Shown in pieces: positions 12,857-25,696 of a stretch of 64,000 bases of DNA. Source of the stretch: Gymnogyps californianus (taxonomy: Eukaryota; Chordata; Aves; Accipitriformes; Cathartidae); the NCBI RefSeq assembly GCF_018139145.2, contig NC_059500.1, positions 25,959,437 to 26,023,436 on the forward strand, in the 5' to 3' direction. Position numbers and translations under genes: made by a program. The first letter of the stretch is position 1. Each line of letters begins with the position of its first letter. The notes beneath the pieces are model-generated. The model saw only the letters and a list, made by a program, of their open reading frames with translations. It was not told the DNA's origin and searched no databases.

Positions 12857-13497
12857 TTGATTTTAAAAGAATCTTTAACAACCTTAAACATAATGTGAAG
12901 AAACAGTCTTTGATACCTTGATGTTTAGTTTTGATTACTAGGTAAGATCATGTAAAAAGCAAAATAAGGTTTAGGCATGTATCCTAAGACACCATAATCT
13001 TGATGACATAGAAAAATTTGGCTTAATTTATATCAAAACCAGAAACAAGCCTTCTTCCACTTTGATATCTATCTGCAAACAAAATCCAAAATATTTGGCT
13101 GATCTGTTGGAACCTCTCTCAGTCATATTAAAAACAGTTTAAGTTTGCTGTGATGTATTTTGCTTCCCAGGTTTAAAGCTTAGCAGAGTATCTGGAATAT
13201 CTAAATTACTTTCATTTACATATACATGTGATATACATGAGCAAATTTTGATTAATGTTTACATTATTTATCTTACAGAGTACTTAAATCTAATGAGCAC
13301 TTACACTAATCACTTCTGCATCAGGAATAGGGGAATAAACTTGAAAAGACTGCATAACAACAAGGTCCAAGAAATTAACAAGGTCAAAAAATATTCATTA
13401 AAAAGTAGAATAAATCCCTAGTGATACAGGTAGAGATGAATGAAAACTGTGACTTAAAAAAAAATAGTGATTAATAACTAAACTACTTCATGTTTAT
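12857..13497. other. Spacer between LTR 1 and CR1, no gene seen
   Basis: About 640 bases of AT-rich DNA with no frame over 60 codons and no recognisable repeat. It starts with the right-hand copy of the LTR 1 target-site duplication. It is not retroviral internal sequence: no gag- or pol-like reading frame is visible on either strand. Confidence 0.6.
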
Positions 13498-15036
13498 CAT
13501 AGAATCATAGAATCATGGAATCACAGAATGTTTTGGATTGGAAGGGACCTTCAAAGATCATCTAGTCCAAGTCCCCTGTCACGGGCAGGGACATATTTCA
13601 CTAGATCAGATTGCTCAAAGCCTCATTCAACCTGACTTTGAGCACTGCCAATGATGGGGCATCCACAGTTTCTCTGGGCAACCTGTTCCAGTGTCTCACC
13701 ACACTCATAGTAAAAAAATTTCTTCCTTACATCCAATCTAAATTGACACTCTTTTAGTTTAATACCATTGCCCCTTGTCCTGTCACTACAGACCTTGGTA
13801 AAAAGTCTTTGTCTGTCTTTCTTATAAGCCTCCTTTATATATTGAAAGTCTCTAATAAGGTCTCCCCAGAGTTTTCTCTTCTCCAGGCTAAACAACCCCA
13901 ACTCTCTCAGCCTTTCTTCATAGGAGAGGTGTTCCAGCCCTCTGATCATTTTCATGGCCCTCCTCTGGACCTGCTCAAACAGGTCCATGTCTTTCTTGTA
14001 CAGGAGGCCCCAGAGCTGGATGCAGTACTCCAGGTGGAGTCTCACTAGAGTGGAGTAGGAGGGGAAAATCACCTCCCTCGACCTGCTGCCCACACTTCTT
14101 TTTATGTAGACCAGGATATGATTGGCTTTCTGGGCTGCAAGCACACATTGCCAGCTAATGTACAATTTTACATCAAGCAGTATCCCCAAGTCCATCTCCG
14201 CAAGGCTGCTCTCCATCAATTAATCCTCCAGTCTATACTAATATTGGGAGTTGCCCCAACCCAGGTGCAGGACCTTGCACTTGGCCTTGTTGAACTTCAT
14301 GCAGTTCACATGGGCTCACTCCTCAAGCCTGTCAAGGTCCCTCTGGATGGCATCCCTTCCTTCTATCGAATCAACTGCACCACTCAGCTTAGTGTCATCT
14401 GCAAACTTGCTGAGGGTGCACTCAATCCCACTGTCTATGTCATTGATGAAGATATTAAATATTATTGGTCCCAGTACGGGCCCTGAAGGGACACCATTAG
14501 TTACTGGTTTCCACTTGAACATTGAGGCATTGACTGTAACTCTTTAGACACGGCCGTCCAGCCAATTCCTTATCCGTCTAACAGTCCATCCATCAAACCC
14601 ATATCTCTCCAATTTAAAGGCAAGAATGCTGGGGGGGGGACTGTATCAAAGGCCTCAGAGAAGTCTAGGTAGATGACATCCATAGCTCTTCCCTTATCCA
14701 CTGATGCAGTCACTCCATCGTAGAAGGCGACTAGATTAGTCAGGCACAATTCGCCCTTGTTGAAGCCATGTTGCCTGTCTCTAGTCACCTCCCTGTCTTC
14801 CATATGTTTCAATATGTCTTCCAGAAGGATCTGCTCCATGATCTTACTGGGCACAGAGGTGAGGCTGTCTGATAATAGTTCCCAGGGTCCTCCTTTTCAC
14901 CCTTTTTAAAAATGGGAGTGATGTTTCCCTTTTTATAGTCACTGGCGACTTTGCCTGACTGCCATGACTTTTCAAATACGATGAGTGGCTTGGGAACTAC
15001 ACCAGCCAATTCACTCCGGACCCTGGGATGCATCTA
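13498..15036 (-). mobile_element. CR1 LINE, 5'-truncated, about 1.54 kb
   Basis: The left border (3' end of the element) carries the diagnostic CR1 tail. On the plus strand it reads as repeated CATAGAAT-type octamers at 13498-13530, followed by the conserved 3' untranslated end. Going right, the minus strand encodes the reverse-transcriptase C-terminal part, the FADD and DFSEAFD catalytic motifs, and the beginning of the reverse-transcriptase domain. Homology stops near 15036, so the 5' part (endonuclease and ORF1) is missing. This is the usual outcome of incomplete target-primed reverse transcription. The frame is broken several times. The element sits between two same-strand solo LTRs but was inserted independently of them. 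Confidence 0.93.
13623..15033 (-). pseudogene. Broken CR1 reverse transcriptase (ORF2 C-terminal two-thirds)
   Basis: In coding order the minus strand gives four separated open segments. 15033-14809 is the reverse-transcriptase entry, with [15 protein letters not shown]. 14854-14570 contains the first catalytic aspartates in DFSEAFD (14644-14664). 14522-14316 contains [16 protein letters not shown] and the FADD active site (14394-14405). 14219-13623 is the 198-codon tail, with VQRRAMKMIRG and [11 protein letters not shown]. An intact CR1 ORF2 is one open frame of roughly 900 codons or more, starting with an endonuclease that is absent here. Frameshifts and stops separate all four segments, so no functional enzyme is encoded. 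A G-rich expansion near 14629-14639 lies at one break. Confidence 0.92.
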
Positions 15037-15311
15037 CTTTAATTTACATGCAGCTACTTTCATTTGAGGAGCTCAGAATGTTTCACAACAGTTGGCTGCT
15101 TAATTTTCACAGAATACACAATTGCAGCATTAGGAGTTTACAATCATTATTTCGTATTCTAGTGTGTGATATAATTCAATATGTTATTTGCCTCACTGCA
15201 AATTAGCAGAAGAGAAGTGAAGAAGAGTATTGAAGAGAAGTGAACAAGAGTGTTGTACTCAATTGTAAAAAAAATATATTGTCCAAACGCCTTGCCAAAA
15301 ATGAAATGTGG

Positions 15312-15903
15312 TGTCATGGTTTAACCCTAGCCAGCAGCTAAGCACCACACAGCTGCTCCCTCACTCCCCACCTGCTCCCAGTGGGATGGGGAGGAGAATC
15401 GGGAAAGAAGGTAAAACTCATTGGTTGAGATAAGAACGGTTTAATAATTAAAGTAAAATATAATACAATAATAATAATGAAATAGAATAATAATAATAGT
15501 GATAATAATGAAAAGGAATATAACAAAAAAAGATGAGGGAACAAAAAAGAAAAAAACCAGTGATGTACAATGCAGTTGCTCACCACCCGCTGACCGATGC
15601 CTGAGCAGTGATCCGCCCCTCCCAGCCCCAGTTTATATACTGGGCATGATGTTCTATGGTATGGAATATCCCTTTGGCTAGTTCAGGTCAGCTGTCCTGG
15701 CTATGCTCCCTCCCAGCTTCTTGCACACCTGCTTGCTGGCAGAGCATGGGAAACTGAAAAACCATTAACTTAAGATAAGCGCTACTTAGCAACAGCTAAA
15801 ATATCAGTGTGTTATCAACATTATTCTCCCACTAAATCCAAAACACAGCACTGTACCAGCTACTAAGAAGAAAATTAACTCTATCCCAGCCAAAACCAGG
15901 ACA
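15312..15903 (-). mobile_element. Solo LTR 2 of the same ERVL-like family
   Basis: The minus strand opens TGTCCTGGTTTTGGCTGGGA and closes GGGTTAAACCATGACA. A perfect 5-bp duplication TGTGG flanks it (15307-15311 and 15904-15908). It shares the TATATAAA box (15632-15639), an AAT-rich block (about 15450-15520) and an ATTAAA signal (15440-15445) with LTR 1. The CRE octamer at the matching position is decayed to GAACATCA in the sense direction. No coding interior remains. Its own duplication shows that it is a separate insertion, not the partner LTR of the copy at 12.3 kb. Confidence 0.9.
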
Positions 15904-18415
15904 TGTGGCCAAGATGGGAGGTCTAATGTGGTCACCTAATTTATTGAATATGCCATTTCCTCTTACACTGGTAAAGATACATCTGTTTTATTTCTCCAGG
16001 GAAGATATCTTCAGAAACTTATGTTCCAAAGCGTACTGAGTTTTGACTCAAAGAATGACACATATTGAATCGTCACTTCCTTCATCCAACAATCTATGCT
16101 GAAAATCAACATTGCTTGTTGGCCAAAACAAAAATCACTGTGTCTGCCCAAAGGGACAGTTCTAGACATTCCTTGAAGAGTTAACTGTTATGGATGATCT
16201 GATCCTTAAAGGTGAATGAGTTGTAGTGCTGCAATCAGTGAGTTCAAAAAAGACACTTCTGTCTTTGGGACAGAGGAAAGTAGAGAGCTGGGAAGGTGTA
16301 AACTCAGTATGTTGAAGAAAACATTCAAAAACAGCCGTCTGGCCTACATCACTGAATGCCAACCCACATGAGCAATGCCCTCATCCCAGAAACCCTCAGA
16401 AAAGGTCCAAGGGTCCACAGCAGTGATACCATAAATTTCCATAGTGAATAATGAACATTAAGATTGTAATGTATTATTATAATCCCAGAGGTTCCGATGC
16501 TTTTGCCTGGGGTTAATGGGAAGCCGAATACTCTCTGGTAGTAAATATACATGTATCTTTGTCTGGCACAGAATTATTGTGTGTCTGGTAGTAACCAATA
16601 TTTCCTTTTATTATATAGAAAAATTTCTGTGTCAAAAAATTAGAATTTTTAAGTCATAAACTATTTAGTACCTGCTATCACATCACAGCAAATGCATTAA
16701 AAACAAACCAAAATAAAACCAGTAGAAACTGTGAAATACTTACTAAGGAAGCCTTTAAATTTTCTTTGAATTGTTGGAATAAAGAAATATAATGACTGAA
16801 TGCACCAATCTGGCTTCTGACTTGTATTATTTATGTCTCTAACAAGTTAATGAATACTTTAAATGAAACTATTAGTTTCATTTCATAGTTTCATCTATGA
16901 AAAATTAGGAAAAGTTTGCACTTACAGAAGTTGTCCAGGTCTAATTCATAACACAAATATGAAAGTGTTACCCTTTTTTTGTAAAAAAAGGAGACACAAG
17001 CTGGACCGTAAAGAAAAAGCAAAACTTGTAAAAATGTTAGGAAGATAATTTCAATCTTACCATTTTTATTTTGTTTTTTTCAAACTCTGTCTTCAGAATA
17101 CAAAAGCCTTTTGACTCACCCTGACTGTATCAGAAAAGTTCTTGCCAGAATCTGTGGAGAAACCAAAGATCACTTGTTGTCATTGTCATGTTCACTGTGT
17201 AGCAATAAGTAATTGACTGTTATTAGCCATAGCAAATTACATAAAGGGCACTACTATCAACATCTCAATTGATTTTTGTCCATCTGAATGTATTTTTCAG
17301 TACTCAGCAGGTAGCTACAGGATCTGCCCATACAGCAAACAAAAACAAAGCTTCAAACTTCATAATAGAAGGTTTTTGAGATCTATATTGCACACACGCA
17401 TCTCGTGAAAAGTTGTTTTAGCCTGCTTCTCGTGGAAATAAATTATTCAAGAGAAAGGCCTAAGCATGTTGAATTATGTTTATACCTAAACAAAATACTA
17501 TGGGTATATCTGAGTGATCTCTGAGGAACACAAGTGCTCACCTAAATCGAGAGATCAGTTTTTGGTGTGACATACAAGCACAGCTTACTAAACAAGGTTT
17601 TGGGCAGGGCTGTTTGTTTGTTTGCTCTCCCATGATCATTGTGACTACCCAAACTATGTGATTCTACAATCCAGAACACAATTATGGAAAAAATATGCTA
17701 TGGTCATTTTAGGATTGCAGCTCAAAACTTGCTATCACCAATGAAATAAGAGGTGGTTTTGGTAGGGGATAAGCCAGTTCTGATCCTGATTTGTGAAAAT
17801 CTCCCAAACTGAGACCACCAGGCCATTAGCCAGACAGCTCTGACTCTTACTTAGATTGCCGAACTAGTTCTTATTCGGAGGACAGGATTTCACTGACTCT
17901 GGTATTTTGAAGGGCACATAATTTTTTTCCTACATTGTTGCTATGATTTGCCTCCTCACAGTTATTCAGTCACTGCTTTTTCTTTCAGTAGCCTTAATGC
18001 AGAGATAATTATGTATAACAGTGTTTTCTGCATTGTTGATTTTTTGTGCTAAAAGCAGATCAAAACAAACTGAAGATGTTTATTCTGTGGAAAAGTATCA
18101 AGTCAAAATGTTTTTTTTTTAAATATGTGAATTAATTCTGTGGTTTAAACCTCCCCGCCTCATGTCATACAGGCAAATGATCCTGACCAAAGTAAAATCT
18201 CTAGATTTTGTAAAGATGGGCTCAAACAGAGCTGGTATGGAAATGTGCCATCTACTAATCTGGGAAGCATGCAGGGCCACTCAGCAGAGGGGAATCTCAT
18301 TCACCACCAGGGAACTAATTTGAAAACTTTTTAAAGATCACGCTAAAGGGTTAAAATATTCTGAATCAAAATCCTGGACTTAACAACAATTAAAATTTAA
18401 CAAGAATGAACATTA

Positions 18416-18454
18416 ATTAACATTAACATTTAATCAACAAATTAACATTAACAT
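18416..18454. repeat. Duplicated 14-mer ATTAACATTAACAT
   Basis: Exact copies of ATTAACATTAACAT at 18416-18429 and 18441-18454, a 25-base period, within an AT-rich patch that also has further AACATTAA units just upstream. Confidence 0.8.
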
Positions 18455-19430
18455 GCAAAAGAAATACTGAAAATTTTCTTCCATGCTTTTTAACTCTATT
18501 TGGGCTGAATGCAGACCTTGGTAAGAACAGGATGACAACAAGACACAGCTCAGGCTAGATTTTTGTTAAAATACTGTTCCCTTTTCCAACAAAGGCAAGA
18601 TACTCCAAATCTCTTAGAACTAAGAAATACGTAACAGATCTGATTTGTAGTCAACCAGGTCTCCAGCTTCTGGCAATGATCAATGCTTGATGTACAGATG
18701 AAGGCTAAAGGCTTCAACAATGCATCTAAGTATTTTGGGAATGCAGGAGGCGTTAATGAAGAGGAGAAAACTTCCTTGTATGTTTTTCTGAAGATCAGCT
18801 TAAAGCATAAAAAATAGAAAAAACATATGAAATCAATTGCATGGTTACATTGTGTTATCATACTATATACCTATGCCATAAAATTTACAGTATGTTTTCA
18901 CATATTAATATTTTATTTAATATCATAATTCTCATTTTACATTTCATATCAAACCATGTCTTCAGCTTTTAAAAAGAATGCTGGCACTTATCTGTGAAGA
19001 GGAGAGCCACTTAAGGATAAATGGCATGTGTAGGAGTATCTACGCTTACAGACAGATGTAATGGTAAGTAGGGATGTGGCTGGAGTAATGATGGAGTTAG
19101 CCATTTGGTATGTGCAATGAGCAGATATTTCCAGAAGGTTGAACAGAGTTAGAAGTTATGCAAAGTAGTTGCCTAAATACTGACTGGATGCATTAAAAAC
19201 CTTTGAGGACCTGGAGCTAAGCACTTACTCTGTTAATAAAAGTGCTGCTCATTTTCATCCAGCAGCTTATCTCCTGAGTGACTAAAGGGACCTCAGGCCA
19301 AGTTACAAAGGAGTCTAATGGTCTTGCAAATAAAGTAACTGCTAAGAGAACTTCTTATCTTATTGCCAGCTAGACAATAACTTCAAGTATGTTTGAATAA
19401 CACTCCTCAGTTTAAAAGCCATGCATGATA

Positions 19431-19480
19431 GATACTCAAAAGGCTGATAGATCTCAAAAGGCATGAGAGATCTCAAAAAG
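19431..19480. repeat. 19-bp tandem repeat, about 2.6 copies
   Basis: Units begin at 19431 (GATACTCAAAAGGCTGATA), 19450 (GATCTCAAAAGGCATGAGA) and 19469 (GATCTCAAAAAG). The period is exactly 19 bases with a few substitutions, which indicates local slippage or unequal exchange. Confidence 0.85.
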
Positions 19481-20579
19481 ACTTTGCCTTATCCTTGATG
19501 GATTTCAAAAAATACGTGGAATTTTGTTATGAATCAACAGTGGGCATTTTAGTTTCATATATCACAAGATCCTGTACCTTCTCTGTTGCCACTCTGAACA
19601 ATTGCAGAAGGAACATTTTCTAATGCTTTGGAGGAGCAATCAGATTTGTAAAGAAACACAGAAAATCATGTTGACTTAGGACCAGATTAATTTATGCAAG
19701 TATTTGTTTTAGCTGCATATACTCTATAGTGCTTAGATAAACTGTGGGCCATGCAATGTGCAGAATATAAAACCTCAAAATTTTGCCTGTCACTGCTTAG
19801 AAAGTGGGTAGGTAAGAAGACCAAATTCACAGCAATCTCATTTCTTTTCTCCCTTTTTCATACTGAGAAAAAAAATGCCATTTTTATTAAAAACGGGCTG
19901 ATGGAAGTTATCTGAACTAACAGTGGGAATCACAATTGCATTAAATAGTGCTAACCACTAAGATATAATTTCTTACATAATTTTTACTCAAAAAAAAAAA
20001 GGGTAACATCACTTTAACAGTTGCAATTCTATATTATGATAATGAACTTAATCATATTTCATACTTTAGGGTTTCATTTAATAATCTATAGAGGTCAGGA
20101 AGGATTTGTCTTTGACAGTTTGATCTCCGGGATTGGATTTTTTCCCCGATTTCCTCTGAGGCACATATCAGCCTTGGCCATGTCTGTGCTCTGAGATGAT
20201 AGATAGACTCTACCAACTATGGATACGTGTCAGACATACCTTTCTCCCCTGCTTGAGAAAAGGAATTTTCCACTCATTTAGATTGGCAGGACCTTTTAAG
20301 GAACTTATACCTTCTGATGTATGAAGCGTGATTGACTTGCTGAGATAACTGGAACATATCGCTTCCTTGCCAAACATCGACTGCTGCCTTCATCTTTCCT
20401 GCAATTACTTTTCCAGAAATATTTAACCTGACTAACATCTGGTTTTCTTATTATATATCTGGCTAATATCTCAATAACCTATTAACTTCCTTTCCAAAAT
20501 CTAGGAAATAGGTTTATCATGGCATAGGGTCTTACAGAGTCTCACTTGGAAGTAAAACTAAGATACCCTAGCATCAGTA

Positions 20580-20628
20580 AAATGTAGGGTTGGAAGGGGC
20601 CTCAAGAGGTCATCAAGTCCCACCTATG
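20580..20628 (-). mobile_element. Short CR1 3'-end relic
   Basis: The plus strand reads GGGTTGGAAGGGGCCTCAAG followed by AGGTCATCAAGTCC, the characteristic CR1 3' untranslated end in reverse orientation. Only about 50 bases are recognisable and the octamer tail has eroded. Confidence 0.65.
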
Positions 20629-23600
20629 ACAGTCACCTAATTTATTCAGTAATCAGTCATAATGTCTTGGGGTTTTCTGGTGGGAAAGATGAAAGTTTAT
20701 AGCTAAGACAAAGGATGGTGTGTCTCCTGTGATACTAATATATACTAACAATCTCGTAATTAATTTTAATAACTGGTGCTACTGGTTTGACTGCTATAAG
20801 TAGAACTAGATTGAAGTCAAGTCGTTTTTCTGAATATTCTGTATAGGATACTTCTGATGATAGGATCAACTAAGGGATGACTTTCCCACAAAATTATCTT
20901 TTTGTGACTTGTATATAGTGTTTGAACCACGTTTTATTTGCTTATAGATGGCTGACTACCAGATATTCCCCAAGTTGTTTGTTTGGTTTGTCCTTTTTTT
21001 TTAGGTATTTTATTCTTGTCTATGCTAAATTTCAACCTGTTAACTTCAGAGCTATTTTTCATGATAATTTTGATTCCTGAATGTGTCTGCCAGAATAATT
21101 GGTACTGTTGGACTGAACTCATCAAGCATTGAGCTTAATGCAAACAAAAGACATCTTCTCAGGAGCTATCATTTGTTACTGTATTTGGCAAGTATAGTTA
21201 CCAGACAATGAATAAAGCAGATCTACTGGTATCTTAAGCACTGTCAGCTAGGTGAAAAAAAAAGGAGGAGAGACTGGGACAAAACTCAAAAGTATGAAGT
21301 GCTATTGATTTTATCGAGAGATCATCATCATCATCATCATCTGAATATGTCTGAGGATCTACACCTTTTATTTCTAAAACACAGAAACCTCAATGCCTCT
21401 TTGCTATGTACCTACTCCTAGAGAAGAACGTCCACTTTCTCTGTGGTATTGTTAAAATTCAAACACTTAAAAAATATCTATACACTTAGCAAATAGCTTC
21501 CTAGATAATTACCAAGCATAAAGCTTTTCCCCTTCATTTGTGTCACTGCTGCACCACAGTGTGTGAGGAATAGCTCTCTCTCTGCCTTCACTCCCTCATC
21601 CCAGCTAATGCAAAGTAACCAAAACACAGGCAGTCAGGAGTATATGAGTTTTATGGAACATAGGTGTTTAAACCCATGCAGGCTACAGAGGAAATGGGGG
21701 TCTCTGGTTTCATATACAAGTACATTAACAACTGAAGAGAAAGGAACTCTAAAATTCCCTTCTTTCTGTGGATAGACTTCCAAAAAAGGGTAGCCACAAA
21801 TCCATTTTGTGGAGTGCCCTATCCTGTTCATTTGCATTAGCTTTCAATAGGTTGCTTAAGAGGACCTGTCTGGGGGAATATCCAGTTTTGGGATCCAGCT
21901 CAGGCCTGTCAGGTGTCAACCTACCTTGCACTGCACTGTCCCTGTACAAGAGAAAAAAAACAAGTCTAGGTGCCTGCGGCATTTAAGTACAGGTATTCCC
22001 AGGGTGAAAAGGCAGCTGACCAAGAGCATTCAGTACCAGAAAACCCACTTTAAGTGTCTAAATTCTCCAATGTAATAAGTGCCTTTTAACCCTCCACAAC
22101 CCTATGCAATGAGACACAAGAAAATTATGTAATTATCCAGTCTGCTGCTGCTGTTATTAACCTTGTAACTAGAGGCTGTTCCCAGAATCAGGATCCTGCT
22201 CCATTCAGGTACTATACAAACAATGAGGAAGTTTCTGGAATAAATGAACCAATGCATTTCCTACTTGCAGCCACTTCTGTAGCAGTAGACTATCGCTCCT
22301 GCAGACAGCCCTCTTCCCCCACTCCAAATTTCACATGTATCAGAAGGCACACTCAGTCTCTTTCCTTGTAAATTTAGGGATATGTGTGAAAATTTTGAAA
22401 AAGTTGCATTCCTGTTGAAATTAGCATCAGTTTGTGATTTGCAGTAAAATAAGGCTGTTTGTTAGTTTTTTTCAGAAACCAGAAAGTGTGAAATTTCTTT
22501 TGCAATTACATCTATTGGAAGCTCTTGTCGAAGCACTTTCCTTTCAGCCTTGATTGTGGTTGTTTGTACAGAGGTGTGTCATCACCTTCCCCTCTCCTTG
22601 CGGAAGGGAGTATTATGAGAAAGTTTCATCTACAGCATTTTCTATTCTTTGCATAAAGTAATTCTTACAAACAATAGTGTCTAGAAGCAATTCAGCCAAA
22701 GATATCTCAAGCCAGGCTTTTACCATGCAAATAACAGGAAGTTAGTATAAAACCTAATTAAATTAAGTGGCACAACCCTAACATTATAGGATTTAATAAG
22801 TGGTGAAATAATTTGTTTTCTGATAATGAATGATTTGGCATAAACCATGTGAAAATATTTCCATTTCTAAATAAGTTAGGGGGAAAAGGAACTCAGACTG
22901 GAAGGCTGGCACTATTGGCATCAGTGTAGCTTGATATTCCCACGCTCAATGAGTTACCAGTAACAGGTCTGTAAGTCCTGGGTTGCTTTCTCTTGTTATA
23001 TCTCAAAGCTGTCAGAGTGGGAAAAATACTAACATATAATATCTCTCATTGGCTAAATAACAATAAGTCTTATACAACAGGAAAAGAAAAATTGCCAGGC
23101 AACAATGCTGAGAAAGGATATTTCATTTAGAATACATTATTTCAGTAGATAAAACTAATTATATTTAATGTTGTAAGTTATAGTGGATACTTATCAGGCC
23201 CAGGCACAGACACTCCTCAGTTAAAGACATTATTTAAAAGAGATATAGGAACATCAAGGTCTGGATTTCTTTTTAAGGAGGAGTTCCTGTTTCTATATTG
23301 TGTCATTCAGTGCTACATAAGAGACTGAGATCCTTATTTTTTTCTGCTCATGAAGTCTCTTTATAATCAAGTTGTTACTAATATATTAAAAGATTGCATT
23401 ATTGTATACTTAGACTTGCTAACATTAAGTTCTTGGTCTTCCATTGGAACATACTTCACAGCCCACAGATGTGTTACTGTAGAAACTTCCAGAATGTGAC
23501 ATCATCAGTATTAATGTAATAATACTGTTGAAATCAATCATATTGAGCTTGAAAGGTCATTTTCAAAGTTAACAGCCTAAAGCAGAGCCACAACCTGTTA

Positions 23601-25100
23601 GTGCTGTTAAATAAGTTTTTAATTGTTCAGAAATCTAAGCATTTTAATGCTATTACCTATAAAGTTGCAGTCAGCTGCCTAAATCTGATTCCTGTAATTG
23701 AAAATACTGCTGACACAAGTTACATGTACTCATTTGGGCTTTAAGTTCTATGTCTCATTTCACCTAGATCATATGCACTTGCTTTTTGTGAGTACAGGCT
23801 ATTTCCCGCAATATTGCAAAGAAAAATAGAAATGTGACTTTTCTTCATGATAAAGAGAATATGGAAGAGTCAGAGCAGATGTAGGCTTAGATTCCTTTGC
23901 CCCACAAAATTATTTAAAAAATCTAAGCATGCGCTCCTGTTAAATATTCACAAAGTGTTTTTAGACTATGCCTCTGCCACAGCTCAACCCTTTTCTCAAC
24001 TCTAGAGCCAAACTGGCATGTTCTTTTTTTTTATATTATCACTGTAACTGTTGTGTCTGCAGATTTCTACCAATGCAGGCTGCACTTATGGGCTAAAAGG
24101 CCACGAAAGGAAGGTGTATAGGCTGCAAGGATTCTTTTCTTCAGAAAATAAAATGTTGATCATGGTGAAAGTTTCCAGATTCATAAAACTCTCTTCTCTC
24201 TTCTGAATTCACACTCCCTCACCACATGAAACACTGGACAAAGTCATCATAACTGATTACTGAGTACTAAATGAGGCAAATCCTGGCAAAGCTCATATAG
24301 CTATGGAGATCATCTGGACCCCAAACGGCTGGTGAATCAAGCAACTGTGATAACCTATAACAGGGCGCAGGCCTGTCTTCTGCAGCCAGGAGCCCTGGCA
24401 TCAGCTCCCAAGGTCAGCAGGGATCTTGCATGAATGAGTTTTCTCTTGCCCCATGAATTTCATCTCACCTCTCCCCCCAAATGATGTTTTCTAAGTTATT
24501 CAAGAACACAAAGGAACCAATCTGAAAATGGACAGTAAGTACCCTATCGAAAAACAAATTCTGTACCTCCACATGCTTTTAAAGTTCTTCAAGTACGCTT
24601 ATCTCACTATTTCAGCTTCTAGGAAAATGCATTCTTGATATGTGAAGCACAGTAGTGTTGATAATGGCAGTAGTGTCAGAGAGAAAGTAAAGTGTTTAAG
24701 AAGAACTTATCACCAGCTGATCTGTCATCTTACCTTGTAGATTTCCATTGAGCTTCTGCATATTGCAAGACATCACTCAGAAAGTGGGGAACACCCGTAC
24801 TTACACATAGAAGAACTGATTAGGAGAACTGAACATGAAATTTTGATTTTCAAAAATAATTTTGGTCTACCATAAATTGATGAGTCACACAAGATCTACT
24901 ATACATGGTAGTCAGGAGAAATGTAAAACAAATAAACCTAGAGAGAAGACCAGTTTGGGAAGCATCTGCAGTAGCAAAAACTGTGTCTACGATACGTGTT
25001 TGGCTGACTGTGTACCTTGGAAATTATTGAGGCCAGAGCTTACACAGAAAGAAAAAAAGGTGAAGCTATCCCCGTTTGTATCAGTCCTTCTAAAAGGTCT
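20629..25100. other. AT-rich noncoding stretch, no gene seen
   Basis: No frame exceeds 80 codons apart from one that runs into LTR 3. The stretch holds a short ATC microsatellite (21321-21341). 24290-24480 is locally GC-richer, but I could not find a gene or repeat in it. No RNA genes or regulatory sites can be supported. Confidence 0.55.
21321..21341. repeat. ATC trinucleotide microsatellite, 7 units
   Basis: Seven perfect ATC units in AT-rich surroundings. Confidence 0.9.
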
Positions 25101-25696
25101 TGTGCTGGTTTTGGCTGGGATAGAGTTAATTTTCTTCATAGTAGCCAGTACGGGGCTATGTTTTGAATTTGTGCTGAAAACAGTGTTGATAATACAGAAA
25201 TGTTTTTGTTATTGCTGAGCAGTGCTTACACAGAGTCAAGGCCTTTTCTGCTTCTCACCCCACCCCACCAGTGAGTAGGCTGGGAGTGCGCAAGAAGTTG
25301 GGAGGGGACACAACCAGGACAGCTGACCCCAACTGACCAATGGGATATTCCATACCATATGACGTCATGCTCAGCATGTAAAGCTGGGGGAAGAAGAATG
25401 AAGTGGGAGACGTTTGGATTGATGGCGTCTGTCTTCCCAAGTAACCATTATGTGTGATGGAGCCCTGCTTTCCTGGAGATGGCTGAACACCTGCCTGCTG
25501 ACGTGAAGTGGTGAATTAATTCCTTGTTTTGCTTTGCTTATGTGCACAGCTTTTGCTTTACCTATTAAACTATCTTTATCTCAATCAATAAGTTTTCTCA
25601 CTTTTACTCTTCCGATTCTCTCCCCCATCCCGATGTGGGGGGAGTGAGGGAGCAGCTGTGTGGTGCTTAGTTGCCGGCTGGGGTTAAACCACGACA
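25101..25696 (+). mobile_element. Solo LTR 3 of the ERVL-like family, second subfamily
   Basis: It opens TGTGCTGGTTTTGGCTGGGA and closes GGGGTTAAACCACGACA. The first 300 and last 100 bases align with LTRs 1, 2 and 5. The middle is different: instead of an AAT-rich block it has a segment with GCCCTGCTTTCCTGGAGATG and GGCTGAACACCTGCCTG, shared only with LTR 4. The promoter block has CCAAT (25337-25341) and a perfect CRE TGACGTCA (25360-25367). The TATA position is degraded to CATGTAAAG. An ATTAAA signal lies at 25564-25569. Unlike the other four copies it has no matching 5-bp target-site duplication (GGTCT on the left, AAGGG on the right). A frame of 118 codons running into it from 24862 is a chance junction. 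Confidence 0.88.
25337..25367 (+). promoter_or_regulatory. LTR 3 promoter elements: CCAAT box and perfect CRE
   Basis: CCAAT at 25337-25341 and the full palindromic cAMP-response element TGACGTCA at 25360-25367, 18 bases apart. CREB/ATF factors bind this octamer. The four sister LTRs carry mutated versions at the same place, so it is an inherited part of the U3 promoter and not a chance match. Confidence 0.65.

Larger units (their letters stand above)
15904..20579. other. AT-rich noncoding stretch, no gene seen
   Basis: The longest frame is 103 codons (18550-18861, minus), with no recognisable domain. The stretch contains two small tandem duplications (18416-18454 and 19431-19480) but no identifiable transposon, RNA gene or promoter. 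Confidence 0.55.

Noticed and set aside
13809..14547. Plus-strand frames of 79-122 codons
   Set aside because: They are antisense shadows of the minus-strand CR1 reverse transcriptase.
12285..15903. A complete provirus with two LTRs
   Set aside because: Each LTR has its own target-site duplication and the interior holds a CR1 and unique DNA, with no retroviral genes.
24862..25218. 118-codon plus-strand frame
   Set aside because: It runs from unique DNA into LTR 3 and is a chance junction, not a gene.
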